64,000 nt of DNA from Pedobacter sp. ok626 (lineage in GTDB: Bacteria; Bacteroidota; Bacteroidia; Sphingobacteriales; Sphingobacteriaceae): contig NZ_FNEX01000018.1 of assembly GCF_900100435.1 (NCBI RefSeq), positions 62,001-126,000 on the forward strand, written 5' to 3'. This document shows, one piece after another, positions 33,364 to 42,460 of the stretch. The notes beneath the pieces were generated by a model. It made no database searches. It saw nothing but the letters and a program-made list of their open reading frames with translations, and was not told where the DNA came from. Each line of letters opens with the position of its first letter. Positions within the stretch are counted from its first letter, which is position 1. The translations under genes were made by a program, and so were the position numbers.

Positions 33364-33748
33364 AATCTCAATTAAAAAGTGAATACTATGCTCGTATTTA
33401 ATTTACTTTGGCTTAACGATATAAATATATGCTTTCATCGCAGTAAAAGCAACAAAAACAACTGCATAAATCATATAATATCAACAAAAACATAAAAATA
33501 ATTCAATATTATATGATAAATATCATACGATATGCGAGAAACACAAAAAACCTACCCAATAGATCTAACCATTCTGCTTTACAAAAAAAATCATCTTCTC
33601 TGAAGAGCCTCGGAACTTTTTTCAGTAGCATCTATTGATCTTGGTCTTCAAGAGTGCTTCGCAGTTTTCCTTTCTTCAAGGCAAAAGATTCCAGCGATGA
33701 AGAGAACGATTATTTTTTTCCGTTACTTTGCAGCATAAATCTACTGCT
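33364..33748. other. Divergent promoter region between TonB receptor and MarC genes
   Basis: 385 gene-free bases. The left half holds the leftward receptor promoter with the FNR-type box at 33513-33526 and an ATTGAAT word at 33501-33507. The right part has a TTACTTTG-like -7 element near 33723-33730 just before the MarC gene. The middle has runs of CTTC/GAAG but nothing I can name. Confidence 0.5.
33513..33526 (-). promoter_or_regulatory. FNR/CRP-type operator upstream of the TonB receptor gene
   Basis: ATGATAAATATCAT, a perfect ATGAT-N4-ATCAT dyad. On the receptor's strand, ATTGAAT follows exactly 5 bp later, the same arrangement as at 14032-14057 before nirB. Confidence 0.7.
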
Positions 33749-34318
33749 ATGGAGTTTAATTACAGTCAAATCCTTTCCACTTCGATGGTATTATTCGCCA
33801 TCATTGATATTTTGGGTGCTATTCCTATTGTAATAGAACTTAGAAAAAAGGCAGGGCATATCCAGTCGGAGAAGGCAACCATAGTAGCTACCGTTTTAAT
33901 GGTGATCTTTTTATTTGCAGGAGAATCTTTATTAAAGGTGATTGGTTTAGATGTAGCTTCTTTTGCCATTGCAGGTTCCATGGTGATCTTTTTCATCGCA
34001 ATGGAAATGATATTAGGCTTAACCATATTTAAAGAAGGCGATGCCCCGGAAACGGTATCTATTGTTCCATTGGCATTTCCACTAATTGCAGGTGCAGGAA
34101 CCATGACCACTCTCCTATCTTTAAAAACAGAATATGCTACTCAAAACATTATTGTCGGCATTCTGATCAATATGATGTTTGTTTACTTTGTGTTAAAGAA
34201 CACCGAACGCTTAGAAAAGCTATTCGGAAAATCAGGACTAAATGTTTTAAGAAAAGCCTTTGGAATTATCCTGTTGGCCATCGCCATTAAGCTGTTTAGA
34301 AACAACACAGGCTTATAA
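33749..34318 (+). CDS. MarC-family (UPF0056) membrane protein
   Basis: A 189-residue inner-membrane protein with six hydrophobic segments. Family features are an N-terminal helix ending in AIIDILGAIPIVIEL, SFAIAGSMVIFFIAMEMILG (about 71-90) and VPLAFPLIAGAGTMTTLLSL (about 108-127). The function of the family is not established; the old link to multidrug resistance has been withdrawn. I start at ATG 33749; the frame runs back to TTG 33728. It is convergent with the GntR-type gene, with 1 bp between the stops and no terminator in between. Confidence 0.88.
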   Translation: MEFNYSQILSTSMVLFAIIDILGAIPIVIELRKKAGHIQSEKATIVATVLMVIFLFAGESLLKVIGLDVASFAIAGSMVIFFIAMEMILGLTIFKEGDAPETVSIVPLAFPLIAGAGTMTTLLSLKTEYATQNIIVGILINMMFVYFVLKNTERLEKLFGKSGLNVLRKAFGIILLAIAIKLFRNNTGL

Positions 34319-34319
34319 C

Positions 34320-35351
34320 CTATAACGAATCACGCAATGTTAAATGAAAGGGAACATCAATATGTTCACGGGCATTTTCGCGGATTAGATTAGCAGCAAG
34401 ATTTCCCATTCTGGCAAAATCCGTTGAGATTGTGGTGATGCCGTTCAATATCACCCGTTTTATAGGCGCCTCATTATAAGATATGATCCCTACCTGTTCT
34501 CCAATTTTCAAATTAAGCAATTGGATCCTTTCAATTAGAATCACCAGATCATCCTCTAAAAGATTAATATAGGCTTCACCTTCATTGATAGACTCTTCGT
34601 ATATGTTATTCACCACATGATAGGCGAATGCATAATGCTGACAAAATCTGGAAAATCCCTTTACAATCTCCTTCGGATAATAACTATTAGCCGGAAATAT
34701 AAGTTTTAAAGTATGATACTTACTTAAGGAAGGACAAGCTTGCTCCAGCGCTTTATAGATATCGTTTTCAAAATCTTCATATACACCTGCATAATCGCCT
34801 ATAATACCAGGTATTCTCTTATCCAAAATGATGAGCTTTTGCTTTGGAATGGTATTGATTGCTTCATAAGCATGATCTTTTCCTTCTATAAAATGCGGAA
34901 TAATTACAAAATGAGAGTAACGATCTCTTTTATCTTCCAGAAATTTTTTAAAGATGGTAGAGTCATTATTGTAGATAAATAAATCTGTTGCAGCCCCTTC
35001 TCCTAAAGCAGCTAAGAAGGAATCATAGACTATTTTCTTGTAAACGCTCAATTTGTTAAAAAGCAAGCAAACCTTAAGTGTTTGTCTGAATGCAGTATCC
35101 AAAATATAAAATCCTCTGCCTGGAATAGACGTTAATACGCCTATATTCTTTAAATTTTTATAAGCTTTTTCTACGGTATCTCTTGAAATCTCTAACTCGG
35201 CGCTGATATCGCAAATAGAAGGAAGGATATCATCTTTATGAATATGGCCCGCTTCTATGGACGCCAAAATGGAGTTGGTGAGCTGGATATATTTGGGTGT
35301 AGCCGAGTATTCATCAATACTAATGTATTTATAAGATTCGGTTAATTTCAT
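34320..35351 (-). CDS. GntR-type regulator with LacI-like sugar-binding domain (paralogue 1)
   Basis: A 343-residue transcription factor: an N-terminal winged helix of the GntR family (about 12-80; PKYIQLTNSILASIEAGHI, then ICDISAELEISRDTVEKAYK, about 40-59) followed by a periplasmic-binding-protein/LacI-type effector domain (about 90-340). The start is set at ATG 35351 because the paralogue at 42461 begins with the same MKLT...KYI sequence; the frame continues to 35444 only as a non-homologous extension. It is divergent from GH51, so it likely controls arabinose-side-chain enzymes in response to a pentose or oligosaccharide. A 17-bp palindrome lies between the two genes. Confidence 0.88.
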   Translation of the reverse strand: MKLTESYKYISIDEYSATPKYIQLTNSILASIEAGHIHKDDILPSICDISAELEISRDTVEKAYKNLKNIGVLTSIPGRGFYILDTAFRQTLKVCLLFNKLSVYKKIVYDSFLAALGEGAATDLFIYNNDSTIFKKFLEDKRDRYSHFVIIPHFIEGKDHAYEAINTIPKQKLIILDKRIPGIIGDYAGVYEDFENDIYKALEQACPSLSKYHTLKLIFPANSYYPKEIVKGFSRFCQHYAFAYHVVNNIYEESINEGEAYINLLEDDLVILIERIQLLNLKIGEQVGIISYNEAPIKRVILNGITTISTDFARMGNLAANLIRENAREHIDVPFHLTLRDSL

Positions 35352-35446
35352 AATATTTGGCTTTCCTTTCGGACTCCTAAGATTACCAAAGAACGGCAAA
35401 ATACCAATTTTATTTACGCAATCGTTGCCGGAAATGCCGGTCAAAA

Positions 35447-35463
35447 TAATTATTCAATAATTA
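35447..35463. promoter_or_regulatory. 17-bp palindrome, candidate operator
   Basis: TAATTATTcAATAATTA, perfect except for the single central base. It sits in the divergent region between the GntR-type regulator and the GH51 operon, 96 bp from the regulator start and 79 bp from the GH51 start. It is a plausible dimer-binding site for the adjacent regulator. Confidence 0.5.
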
Positions 35464-35541
35464 AACGTTAAATTGACTATTATTATGTATTTTCAAACTA
35501 ATTTTTGATACAACAAAACCAAGTATAATAAACCTTTTTTC

Positions 35542-37551
35542 ATGCATCGTTATTCCAAATTCCAAAAGATATGGGTGATTTTCCCCATCTTCCTCTTCAT
35601 ACTTGCTAAAACTTCTAATAATTGTTTAGCGCAATCCAACCTGTTGTTCAAAGTAAAAGCAGATCCATCTGTCACAAAAATACCGTCCAGTATGTGGGGT
35701 GTGTTCTTTGAAGACATCAACTTCGGTGCTGATGGTGGCATCTATGCGGAACTCATTAAGAACCGTTCCTTTGAATTTGCTAAACCATTAATGGGTTGGA
35801 CCATACAGCGCAAAAAAGCTACAGAAGGCGAATTATTGGTTGTGAACCGTAAGGATGATCATCCGAACAATCCAAGATACCTGCAGGTGACTGTAACTAA
35901 TCCCCAACCCGGAAGTCTGGGCATTACCAACGAAGGATTTAAAGGAATGGGCATTAAAAAAGGCTTGCGTTATGATTTCTCCATGCTGTACCGACAAGCT
36001 ACCAAAGGAGTTACGCTTCGCTTTGAACTAATTAGCAACGACAATAGGGTTATTGGTAAAGGTGAATTAACGCCTAATACGAGTGGTCAGAGCTGGACCA
36101 AACAAAGCACTAGTTTTTATGCAACTGAGACCGACCCTAAAGCCAAGTTGACCATTTGGTTTGAAGGGACCGGCAAAATTGATTTGGATATGCTTTCTCT
36201 TTTCCCAGAAGATACCTGGATGAAACGCCCCGGTGGATTAAGGGCTGATATGGTGCAAATGCTAGCAGATATGAAACCTGGTTTTGTGCGTTTCCCTGGC
36301 GGCTGCATTGTAGAAGGCATGGATCTGGAAAACCGCTACCAATGGAAAAAAACAGTTGGCCCGGTGGAAGAAAGACCAACCATGATCAACAGGTGGAATA
36401 CCGAGTTTCCACACCGTTCGGCGCCAGATTATTACCAAACTTTTGGTCTTGGATTTTTTGAGTATTTCCAATTGTCAGAAGATATTGGTGCAACACCATT
36501 GCCTATATTGAATTGCGGAATGGCTTGTCAATACAACACAGCCGAGGTTGTCGCTTTAGACGAATTGGATCCTTACGTTCAGGATGCTTTAGACCTGATT
36601 GAATTTGCCAATGGCGACATCGATAGTAAATGGGGAAAGGTACGTGCAGAAATGGGGCATCCAAAAGCATTTAACCTAAAAATGATGGGTGTGGGTAATG
36701 AAAACTGGGGACCTCAATACCTGGAACGCTTAAAGGTTTTTACGGATGCCATTAAAGCCAAATATCCTGACTTTAAAATCATCGCCAGTTCTGGTACTGA
36801 TCCTGATAGTGAACGTTTCCATTTCCTCAACGATAAACTGAGAGCGCTGAACACCGATATTATTGATGAACATTATTACCGTCCGGCAGATTGGTTCTTG
36901 AAAAATGCAGGACGATATGACAGCTATCCTAGAAACGGAAGCAAAGTTTTTGCAGGAGAGTATGCCGTACATGCGGACAAAACCATAGTTGGCAATGAAA
37001 AAAACAACTGGCAAAGTGCAATTGCTGCTGCTGCTTTTATGACCGGGCTGGAACGCAATGCCGCAGTTGTAGAAATGGCATCTTATGCTCCTCTTTTTGC
37101 ACATATTGACGCCTGGCAATGGGCTCCGGATATGATTTGGGTAGATAATCTGAAATGCTACGGTACACCTGATTACTATGTTCAAAAACTATTCTCCTTA
37201 AATAAAGGGACTGAGCTTGCTTCAATTTTATTGGAAGATAAGCCGCTAACGGGCCAAAATGGGATCTATGCTTCTGCGGTTATGGATCGGAAACGCAAAG
37301 AACTGATTGTTAAAATCGTAAACCATTCGGACAAATTGCAAAATGCCAATTTCCAGATAGACCATGCTGGTAAATTTAAGAGCAGTGGATTGGTAGAAGA
37401 AATGACTGGCAATTTGCTCACCGAGACAAATTCGTTTAAGCTACCAGCCGCAGTTAGTCCGAAACAAACTCCAATTAAAGTAAAGAGTGGACAACTCAAC
37501 TTGACACTAAAACCTTATTCATTTAATGTGATTAAAGTCCCCATTAATTAG
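35542..37551 (+). CDS. Alpha-L-arabinofuranosidase, GH51 (extended form)
   Basis: A 669-residue exported enzyme that releases arabinofuranosyl side chains from arabinan or arabinoxylan. Signal peptide to about 31 (KTSNNCLAQ). A carbohydrate-binding-like insert (about 85-220) precedes the TIM barrel. The acid/base Glu lies in GVGNENWGPQ (about 379) and the nucleophile Glu in KVFAGEYAVHAD (about 474). The C-terminal beta sandwich (about 530-669) is typical of GH51. It is first in a run of four co-directional genes, divergent from the GntR-type regulator. Confidence 0.93.
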   Translation: MHRYSKFQKIWVIFPIFLFILAKTSNNCLAQSNLLFKVKADPSVTKIPSSMWGVFFEDINFGADGGIYAELIKNRSFEFAKPLMGWTIQRKKATEGELLVVNRKDDHPNNPRYLQVTVTNPQPGSLGITNEGFKGMGIKKGLRYDFSMLYRQATKGVTLRFELISNDNRVIGKGELTPNTSGQSWTKQSTSFYATETDPKAKLTIWFEGTGKIDLDMLSLFPEDTWMKRPGGLRADMVQMLADMKPGFVRFPGGCIVEGMDLENRYQWKKTVGPVEERPTMINRWNTEFPHRSAPDYYQTFGLGFFEYFQLSEDIGATPLPILNCGMACQYNTAEVVALDELDPYVQDALDLIEFANGDIDSKWGKVRAEMGHPKAFNLKMMGVGNENWGPQYLERLKVFTDAIKAKYPDFKIIASSGTDPDSERFHFLNDKLRALNTDIIDEHYYRPADWFLKNAGRYDSYPRNGSKVFAGEYAVHADKTIVGNEKNNWQSAIAAAAFMTGLERNAAVVEMASYAPLFAHIDAWQWAPDMIWVDNLKCYGTPDYYVQKLFSLNKGTELASILLEDKPLTGQNGIYASAVMDRKRKELIVKIVNHSDKLQNANFQIDHAGKFKSSGLVEEMTGNLLTETNSFKLPAAVSPKQTPIKVKSGQLNLTLKPYSFNVIKVPIN

Positions 37552-37595
37552 GCTTCATCACCAACCATAAACCGAAAATATAAACAGTATTTGAA

Positions 37596-39140
37596 ATGAA
37601 ATCATTACGTTTTACCCTTTTAGGCTTACTGATCCCTTTTATCAGCAATGCGCAAAATGCCACACAATTAAATATTAAACCTGCAGATAAGCAGATCATC
37701 AGCAAACATATATACGGGCATTTTGCCGAACACCTTGGTCGTTGCATTTACGATGGTTTTTGGGTAGATGAGAATTCTACCATTCCTAATAAGGGTCGGA
37801 TCAGGCTAGATATAGTGGAAGCCCTAAAGAAAATAAAAATCCCTAACCTGCGATGGCCGGGGGGGTGTTTTGCAGATGAATACCATTGGCGGGATGGTAT
37901 TGGCTTAAGAAGCCAAAGACCCAAAATGGTAAACACCAATTGGGGTGGTGTAACGGAAGACAATAGCTTTGGTACACATGAGTTCCTCGAGCTTTGCGAA
38001 ATGCTGAAAACTGAACCTTATATTGCCGGAAACGTAGGTAGTGGTACGGTTGAGGAAATGGCGAAATGGGTAGAGTACCTGAACTTTGATGGGGTAAGTC
38101 CGATGGCTACCCTACGTAAACAAAATGGTAGGGAAAAACCATGGAAAGTTTCTTTTTGGGGTGTCGGTAACGAAAGCTGGGGTTGCGGTGGTAACATGAC
38201 AGCACAATATTATTGCGACCTCTATAGAAGATATGCCACTTATGCCCGAAACTATGAAGGTGCGCCGCTTAAAAGAATTGCCAGCGGTGCCAATGCGGAA
38301 GACTACAATTGGACGGAAACCTGCATGAAAAACATAGGGACCCGCATGTGGGGCTTAACCTTGCACTACTATACCTTACCTACCGGAAACTGGAAAGACA
38401 AGGGATCGGCCACAGCTTTTGATGAAACACAGTATTTCAATACGATGAAAAACTGCCTCAGAATGGATGAGATTGTAGCTAAACACTCAGCCATTATGGA
38501 CAAGTATGATCCTTCGAAAAAGGTAGCGCTAATTGTTGATGAATGGGGAATATGGACAAATGTAGAACCGGGTACCAATCCGGGTTTTCTTTATCAGCAA
38601 AACAGTCTACGCGATGCATTGATTGCTGCCACAACACTAAATATTTTCAACAATCATTCTGACCGGGTTAAAATGGCCAATCTGGCACAAACCATAAATG
38701 TATTGCAGGCACTAATCCTTACCGAAAAGGACAAGATGTTGCTTACCCCTACTTATCATGTTTTTGATCTTTTTCAGGTGCATCAGGATGCCAAGTATTT
38801 GCCAATTGACTTTGTGAGTCCTGACTATGTTTCAGGAGATAAAAAGATCCCTGCACTCAATGTTTCTGCTTCACAGGATGCCTCTGGTGCTATTCATATT
38901 TCGTTAGTTAACCTTGATCCAAAAAATAAGATTAAACTGAATACTTCATTAAATGGCTTAAGCTGGAAATCGATTACCGGACAAATCATTACTTCAAAAA
39001 ATGTTACGGATGTCAATTCCTTTACTGATCCCAATAAAGTGAGTATCTCCAAGTTTAATGGGGCTAAAAAAGAAGGAAGTAATTTGAGTGTTGAGCTTCC
39101 AGCCCAATCTGTAGTGGTTTTGGAATTAAAACAATCCTAA
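37596..39140 (+). CDS. Alpha-L-arabinofuranosidase, GH51 (compact form)
   Basis: A 514-residue GH51 enzyme with a signal peptide ending near residue 19 (FISNAQN). Its compact size is that of intracellular-type GH51 enzymes, but it appears exported. Conserved: HFAEHLGRCIYDGFWVDENS (about 35-54), RWPGGCFADEYHW (about 86-98), acid/base Glu in GVGNESWGCGG and nucleophile Glu in LIVDEWGIW. It differs enough from the upstream GH51 that the pair is not a recent duplication. The stop codon overlaps the next start (TAATG), indicating coupling with the GH43 gene. Confidence 0.93.
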   Translation: MKSLRFTLLGLLIPFISNAQNATQLNIKPADKQIISKHIYGHFAEHLGRCIYDGFWVDENSTIPNKGRIRLDIVEALKKIKIPNLRWPGGCFADEYHWRDGIGLRSQRPKMVNTNWGGVTEDNSFGTHEFLELCEMLKTEPYIAGNVGSGTVEEMAKWVEYLNFDGVSPMATLRKQNGREKPWKVSFWGVGNESWGCGGNMTAQYYCDLYRRYATYARNYEGAPLKRIASGANAEDYNWTETCMKNIGTRMWGLTLHYYTLPTGNWKDKGSATAFDETQYFNTMKNCLRMDEIVAKHSAIMDKYDPSKKVALIVDEWGIWTNVEPGTNPGFLYQQNSLRDALIAATTLNIFNNHSDRVKMANLAQTINVLQALILTEKDKMLLTPTYHVFDLFQVHQDAKYLPIDFVSPDYVSGDKKIPALNVSASQDASGAIHISLVNLDPKNKIKLNTSLNGLSWKSITGQIITSKNVTDVNSFTDPNKVSISKFNGAKKEGSNLSVELPAQSVVVLELKQS

Positions 39141-40075
39141 TGAACAAGTTTTTATACCTAACAAGCCTGTTTTTAGGCATCATGTTATCTGCAGATGCCC
39201 AATCTTCAAAAGACCCATTTCTATTCGCTTATTTTAAAGGCAATGGAGAGGATGGACTTCATTTGGCTTATAGTGAGGATGCTTATCACTGGAAAGCATT
39301 AAAAAATGATCAATCTTTTTTAACGCCAACAGTAAGCAAAGACAAACTAATGCGAGATCCCTGCATTATTCGTGGCGCTGATGGCTTGTTCCACATGGTC
39401 TGGACTGTGAGCTGGAAAGATAAGGGCATCGGTTATGCCAATTCCAAAGACCTGATCAATTGGTCGGAGCAACAGTTTATACCAGTAATGGCCAAAGAGG
39501 AAGGTGCAAGAAATACCTGGGCACCTGAAATTACCTATGATCCTTCGACTAAAACCTATATGATCTATTGGGCTACCACGATTGTCGACAAGTTCCCTGA
39601 AACGGCTTCTACAGCAGATAATGCATACAATCACCGAATGTATTATGTGACGACCAAAGATTTTAAGACTTATTCTGAAACCAAGCTTCTTTACGATCCA
39701 GGTTTTAATGTGATTGATGCTTCTATTGTAAGGGATAATGGCCGATTTGTGATGTTTTTAAAGGATGAGACCAGGGAACCAGCTCAGAAAAACCTTAAGA
39801 TCGCCTTTAGTGAGCAGTTAACCGGCCCCTACTCTGCTGCCAGCGCTCCGATTACGGGGAACTACTGGGCCGAAGGACCTACCACCCTAAAAAAAGGTAA
39901 CGATTGGCTGGTGTATTTTGATAAATACAGAGATCATAAATATGGGGCAATCCTATCTTCAGACCTGAAAAACTGGAAGGATGTATCTGATCAAATCTCT
40001 TTACCTAAAGGTTTGAGACATGGCACCATTTTACAGATCAAGCAAAAAGAACTTAAAAAATTACTCGCTCAATAA
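39140..40075 (+). CDS. Glycoside hydrolase family 43 enzyme
   Basis: A 311-residue exported five-bladed propeller enzyme (signal peptide ending at SADAQS, about 21). Candidate catalytic residues are Asp in LMRDPCIIR (about 72) and Glu in NTWAPEITYDPS (about 134), with AEGPTTLKKG marking the later blade. It probably acts as an arabinofuranosidase or arabinanase. Its ATG overlaps the preceding GH51 stop, and its stop is 7 bp before the next GH43 start. Confidence 0.85.
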   Translation: MNKFLYLTSLFLGIMLSADAQSSKDPFLFAYFKGNGEDGLHLAYSEDAYHWKALKNDQSFLTPTVSKDKLMRDPCIIRGADGLFHMVWTVSWKDKGIGYANSKDLINWSEQQFIPVMAKEEGARNTWAPEITYDPSTKTYMIYWATTIVDKFPETASTADNAYNHRMYYVTTKDFKTYSETKLLYDPGFNVIDASIVRDNGRFVMFLKDETREPAQKNLKIAFSEQLTGPYSAASAPITGNYWAEGPTTLKKGNDWLVYFDKYRDHKYGAILSSDLKNWKDVSDQISLPKGLRHGTILQIKQKELKKLLAQ

Positions 40076-40082
40076 AAAGCAC

Positions 40083-41063
40083 ATGATCCAAAACCTAAAA
40101 TACGCTTACTTAACACTATTGCTTGGCACAGTTTATTGCGCTGCAGCTCAAACTCAGGAAATTAGCACATTTAAATCCGCTGGTAATCCCATTATCAAAG
40201 ATAAATATACGGCCGACCCAGCCGCTTTGGTTTATCGGGATTCTGTTTACTTGTACACTGGTCATGACCAGGCTCCAAAAGGTAAAGAGCGATATGAAAT
40301 GCATGAATGGCTATGCTATTCATCTGCTGACATGGTGAATTGGAAAGCACATAAAGTTCCTCTAAGTGCAAAGGATTTTTTATGGGCAAAGGACGACGCC
40401 TGGGCTTCGCAAGTGATTGAAAGAGATGGGAAGTTTTACTGGTTTGTGTCGATTTCACACAATACCATTCATGGTAAGGCTATTGGTGTTGCCGTATCTG
40501 ATAGTCCAACTGGCCCTTTTAAGGATGCCATTGGCAAGGCCCTGATCACAAACGACATGACTACGGAAACAACGATTAGCTGGGATGACATTGATCCTAC
40601 CGTTATCATAGATGATGATGGCCAGGCTTATTTGTTCTGGGGCAATACAAAGTGCTATTATGCCAAGTTAAAGAAGAACATGATTGAATTGGATGGTCCC
40701 ATAAAAACTGTGGATATCCCTGAGTTTACCGAAGCGCCATGGGTCCATAAGCGTAAGGGCTGGTACTATTTATCCTATGCTTCTCAATTCCCAGAGAAAA
40801 TTGTCTATGCCATGAGTAAAAATATTAATGGACCATGGACCTATAAGGGAATCTTAAATGAGATTGCAGGAAACTCCAACACCAACCATCAGGCCATCAT
40901 AGATTTTAAAGGCAAATCTTATTTCATCTACCACAATGGCTCTATCAATAACGACGGTGGTAGCTTTAGAAGATCGGTGTGTATTGATTACTTATATTAC
41001 CATAAAGATGGAAGCATGAAACGAGTGGTTATGACTACTGAGGGTGTAGGAAAAGCCAAATAG
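40083..41063 (+). CDS. Glycoside hydrolase family 43 enzyme (second)
   Basis: A 326-residue exported propeller enzyme; ATG 40083 gives a clean signal peptide (YLTLLLGTVYCAAAQ). The catalytic triad is visible: Asp in YTADPAALVY (about 42), Asp in DIDPTVIIDDDG (about 175) and Glu in EFTEAPWVHKR (about 220). Related enzymes are arabinofuranosidases or beta-xylosidases. It ends the four-gene operon and is convergent, 19 bp apart, with the acetylesterase. Confidence 0.88.
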   Translation: MIQNLKYAYLTLLLGTVYCAAAQTQEISTFKSAGNPIIKDKYTADPAALVYRDSVYLYTGHDQAPKGKERYEMHEWLCYSSADMVNWKAHKVPLSAKDFLWAKDDAWASQVIERDGKFYWFVSISHNTIHGKAIGVAVSDSPTGPFKDAIGKALITNDMTTETTISWDDIDPTVIIDDDGQAYLFWGNTKCYYAKLKKNMIELDGPIKTVDIPEFTEAPWVHKRKGWYYLSYASQFPEKIVYAMSKNINGPWTYKGILNEIAGNSNTNHQAIIDFKGKSYFIYHNGSINNDGGSFRRSVCIDYLYYHKDGSMKRVVMTTEGVGKAK

Positions 41064-41082
41064 TTAAACAGCCTCTATCAAT

Positions 41083-42360
41083 CTAATTCCCATCAGGTTT
41101 TACCACGCTACTTTTAGGGCTTTCCGGCCAATGCCAGTCTTCGACCGCATCTGGTTTAGCTGGGTCAAATTTAGCCTTTGGATCGATCAGGTATTTTGCA
41201 AGATCCAGCTTAGCGGCTTTGATCCCTTCAATTACACATTTGGCAATCTCGTAAGCCCCATAAGTATTGAAGTGTGTATTGTCTGCCAATGCCTGCTTCT
41301 GACCTGAGTATGAATTTGCGGGATAGTGCACAAAAGCCTTCTTAGAAGGCTCTTCGCCCAATGCATTGTACAATGTTGTAGTCAGCGCATTCAAGTCAAT
41401 CAGCGCCACGTTTTCAGAAGCAGCAACCTTACGCGCTGCATCTGGAAAATCGCCTAGAGAGTTGACAATCTTTCCGTTTTCAAAAGACCGGCGACTGGTG
41501 GAGGTTATGATGACCGGAATTCCTCCTTTTTTCTTTGTTTCGCTTACAAACATTTTTAAACGTTCGGTATAAGATTTATAGGCTCCATCATTAGGCCCTT
41601 TATCTTTCTGATCATTATGGCCGAACTCTATAAACAGATAATCTCCGGGTTTCATCACACTTAATATTTTCTTTAATCTTCTGCTCCCTGCAAAAGAGCC
41701 TAATGTAAGTCCAGATTCTGCATGGTTGGCAAATGACACCCCCGGTTTAAAAAAGCGCGGGATCATTTGTCCCCAGGATCCCCAAGGCTCGTCTTCCTGA
41801 TTAACGACAGTCGAATTTCCTGCCAGGTAAACCGTAATCTGATCTTCTACTTTAGTAATTTCTATAGCGGTTACTGCATACTGACCGGCAAACTCCAAGG
41901 TCAGTTTATCGTCCCAATCCAACTTTGTCAATTCGCGGGGTTTAAGTCCTACCACTTCTCCATTGTTAATGTTCCTATCCTTTACATTGACTATAAAAGT
42001 CTTTTTTTTGGTTTCTCCTGCTTTAGTTGGAATGGCTTCCAACATCAGTCTACGCGACTCTGCTTTCACTGTTGTTGTAGATGCCCTTTTAGGCTCTCCC
42101 AACGTTACCGTTATTTTATAATTTCCTTCGGGTACCGCAATTGAAAAATAAAATGGACGCCCCTTGCCAGTCATGTCAGTATTGAAATCAAAGCCATATC
42201 CCTTTTCTTTTGAATAGGCCTGATCGGGTAAAACACGGGTATAGTCATCAGCCACTTTACCTGTCCCAAAATCGAACTTAAAAGTGGCTACCTGTGCATA
42301 GGTATAGCTGTTCCACAACACAAAGGCTAAGATTAATGTTATAAAATATTTAAAGGTCAT
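41083..42360 (-). CDS. Rhamnogalacturonan acetylesterase-like SGNH hydrolase (CE12-like)
   Basis: A 425-residue exported esterase. After the signal peptide comes an N-terminal beta-sandwich domain (TFKFDFGTGKV, about 26-36, to about 170). The SGNH hydrolase follows, with block I YLAGNSTVVNQEDEPWG (about 178; Gly-Asn-Ser in place of Gly-Asp-Ser), block III FIEFGHNDQKDKG and block V ADNTHFNTYG (Asp-X2-His). It removes acetyl groups from pectic rhamnogalacturonan, fitting arabinan-decorated pectin. It starts within a leftover GntR N-terminal fragment (42350-42451). Confidence 0.88.
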   Translation of the reverse strand: MTFKYFITLILAFVLWNSYTYAQVATFKFDFGTGKVADDYTRVLPDQAYSKEKGYGFDFNTDMTGKGRPFYFSIAVPEGNYKITVTLGEPKRASTTTVKAESRRLMLEAIPTKAGETKKKTFIVNVKDRNINNGEVVGLKPRELTKLDWDDKLTLEFAGQYAVTAIEITKVEDQITVYLAGNSTVVNQEDEPWGSWGQMIPRFFKPGVSFANHAESGLTLGSFAGSRRLKKILSVMKPGDYLFIEFGHNDQKDKGPNDGAYKSYTERLKMFVSETKKKGGIPVIITSTSRRSFENGKIVNSLGDFPDAARKVAASENVALIDLNALTTTLYNALGEEPSKKAFVHYPANSYSGQKQALADNTHFNTYGAYEIAKCVIEGIKAAKLDLAKYLIDPKAKFDPAKPDAVEDWHWPESPKSSVVKPDGN

Positions 42361-42451
42361 ATATAGTTGGTTTTGAGGTTAATTGAATGTATTTCGGCGT
42401 TGCCGAATACTCATCAATACTTATGTATTTATAAGTCCCCGTTAATTTCAT
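42350..42451 (-). pseudogene. Truncated GntR-regulator N-terminus (remnant, 33 codons)
   Basis: Minus-strand frame MKLTGTYKYISIDEYSATPK and the following YIQLT (25 codons) are almost identical to the N-termini of both GntR-LacI regulators at 34320 and 42461. It then runs into unrelated sequence and stops inside the acetylesterase coding start. Its ATG lies 10 bp downstream of the stop of the intact paralogue. It is therefore the 5' end of a third copy cut short by recombination, or a duplication scar. It could still be translated as a 33-residue leader overlapping the esterase start. Confidence 0.8.
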
Positions 42452-42460
42452 TGCTATCGA

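Noticed and set aside
35352..35444. 31-codon N-terminal extension of the first GntR regulator
   Set aside because: The paralogue and the remnant copy both begin at the equivalent of ATG 35351.
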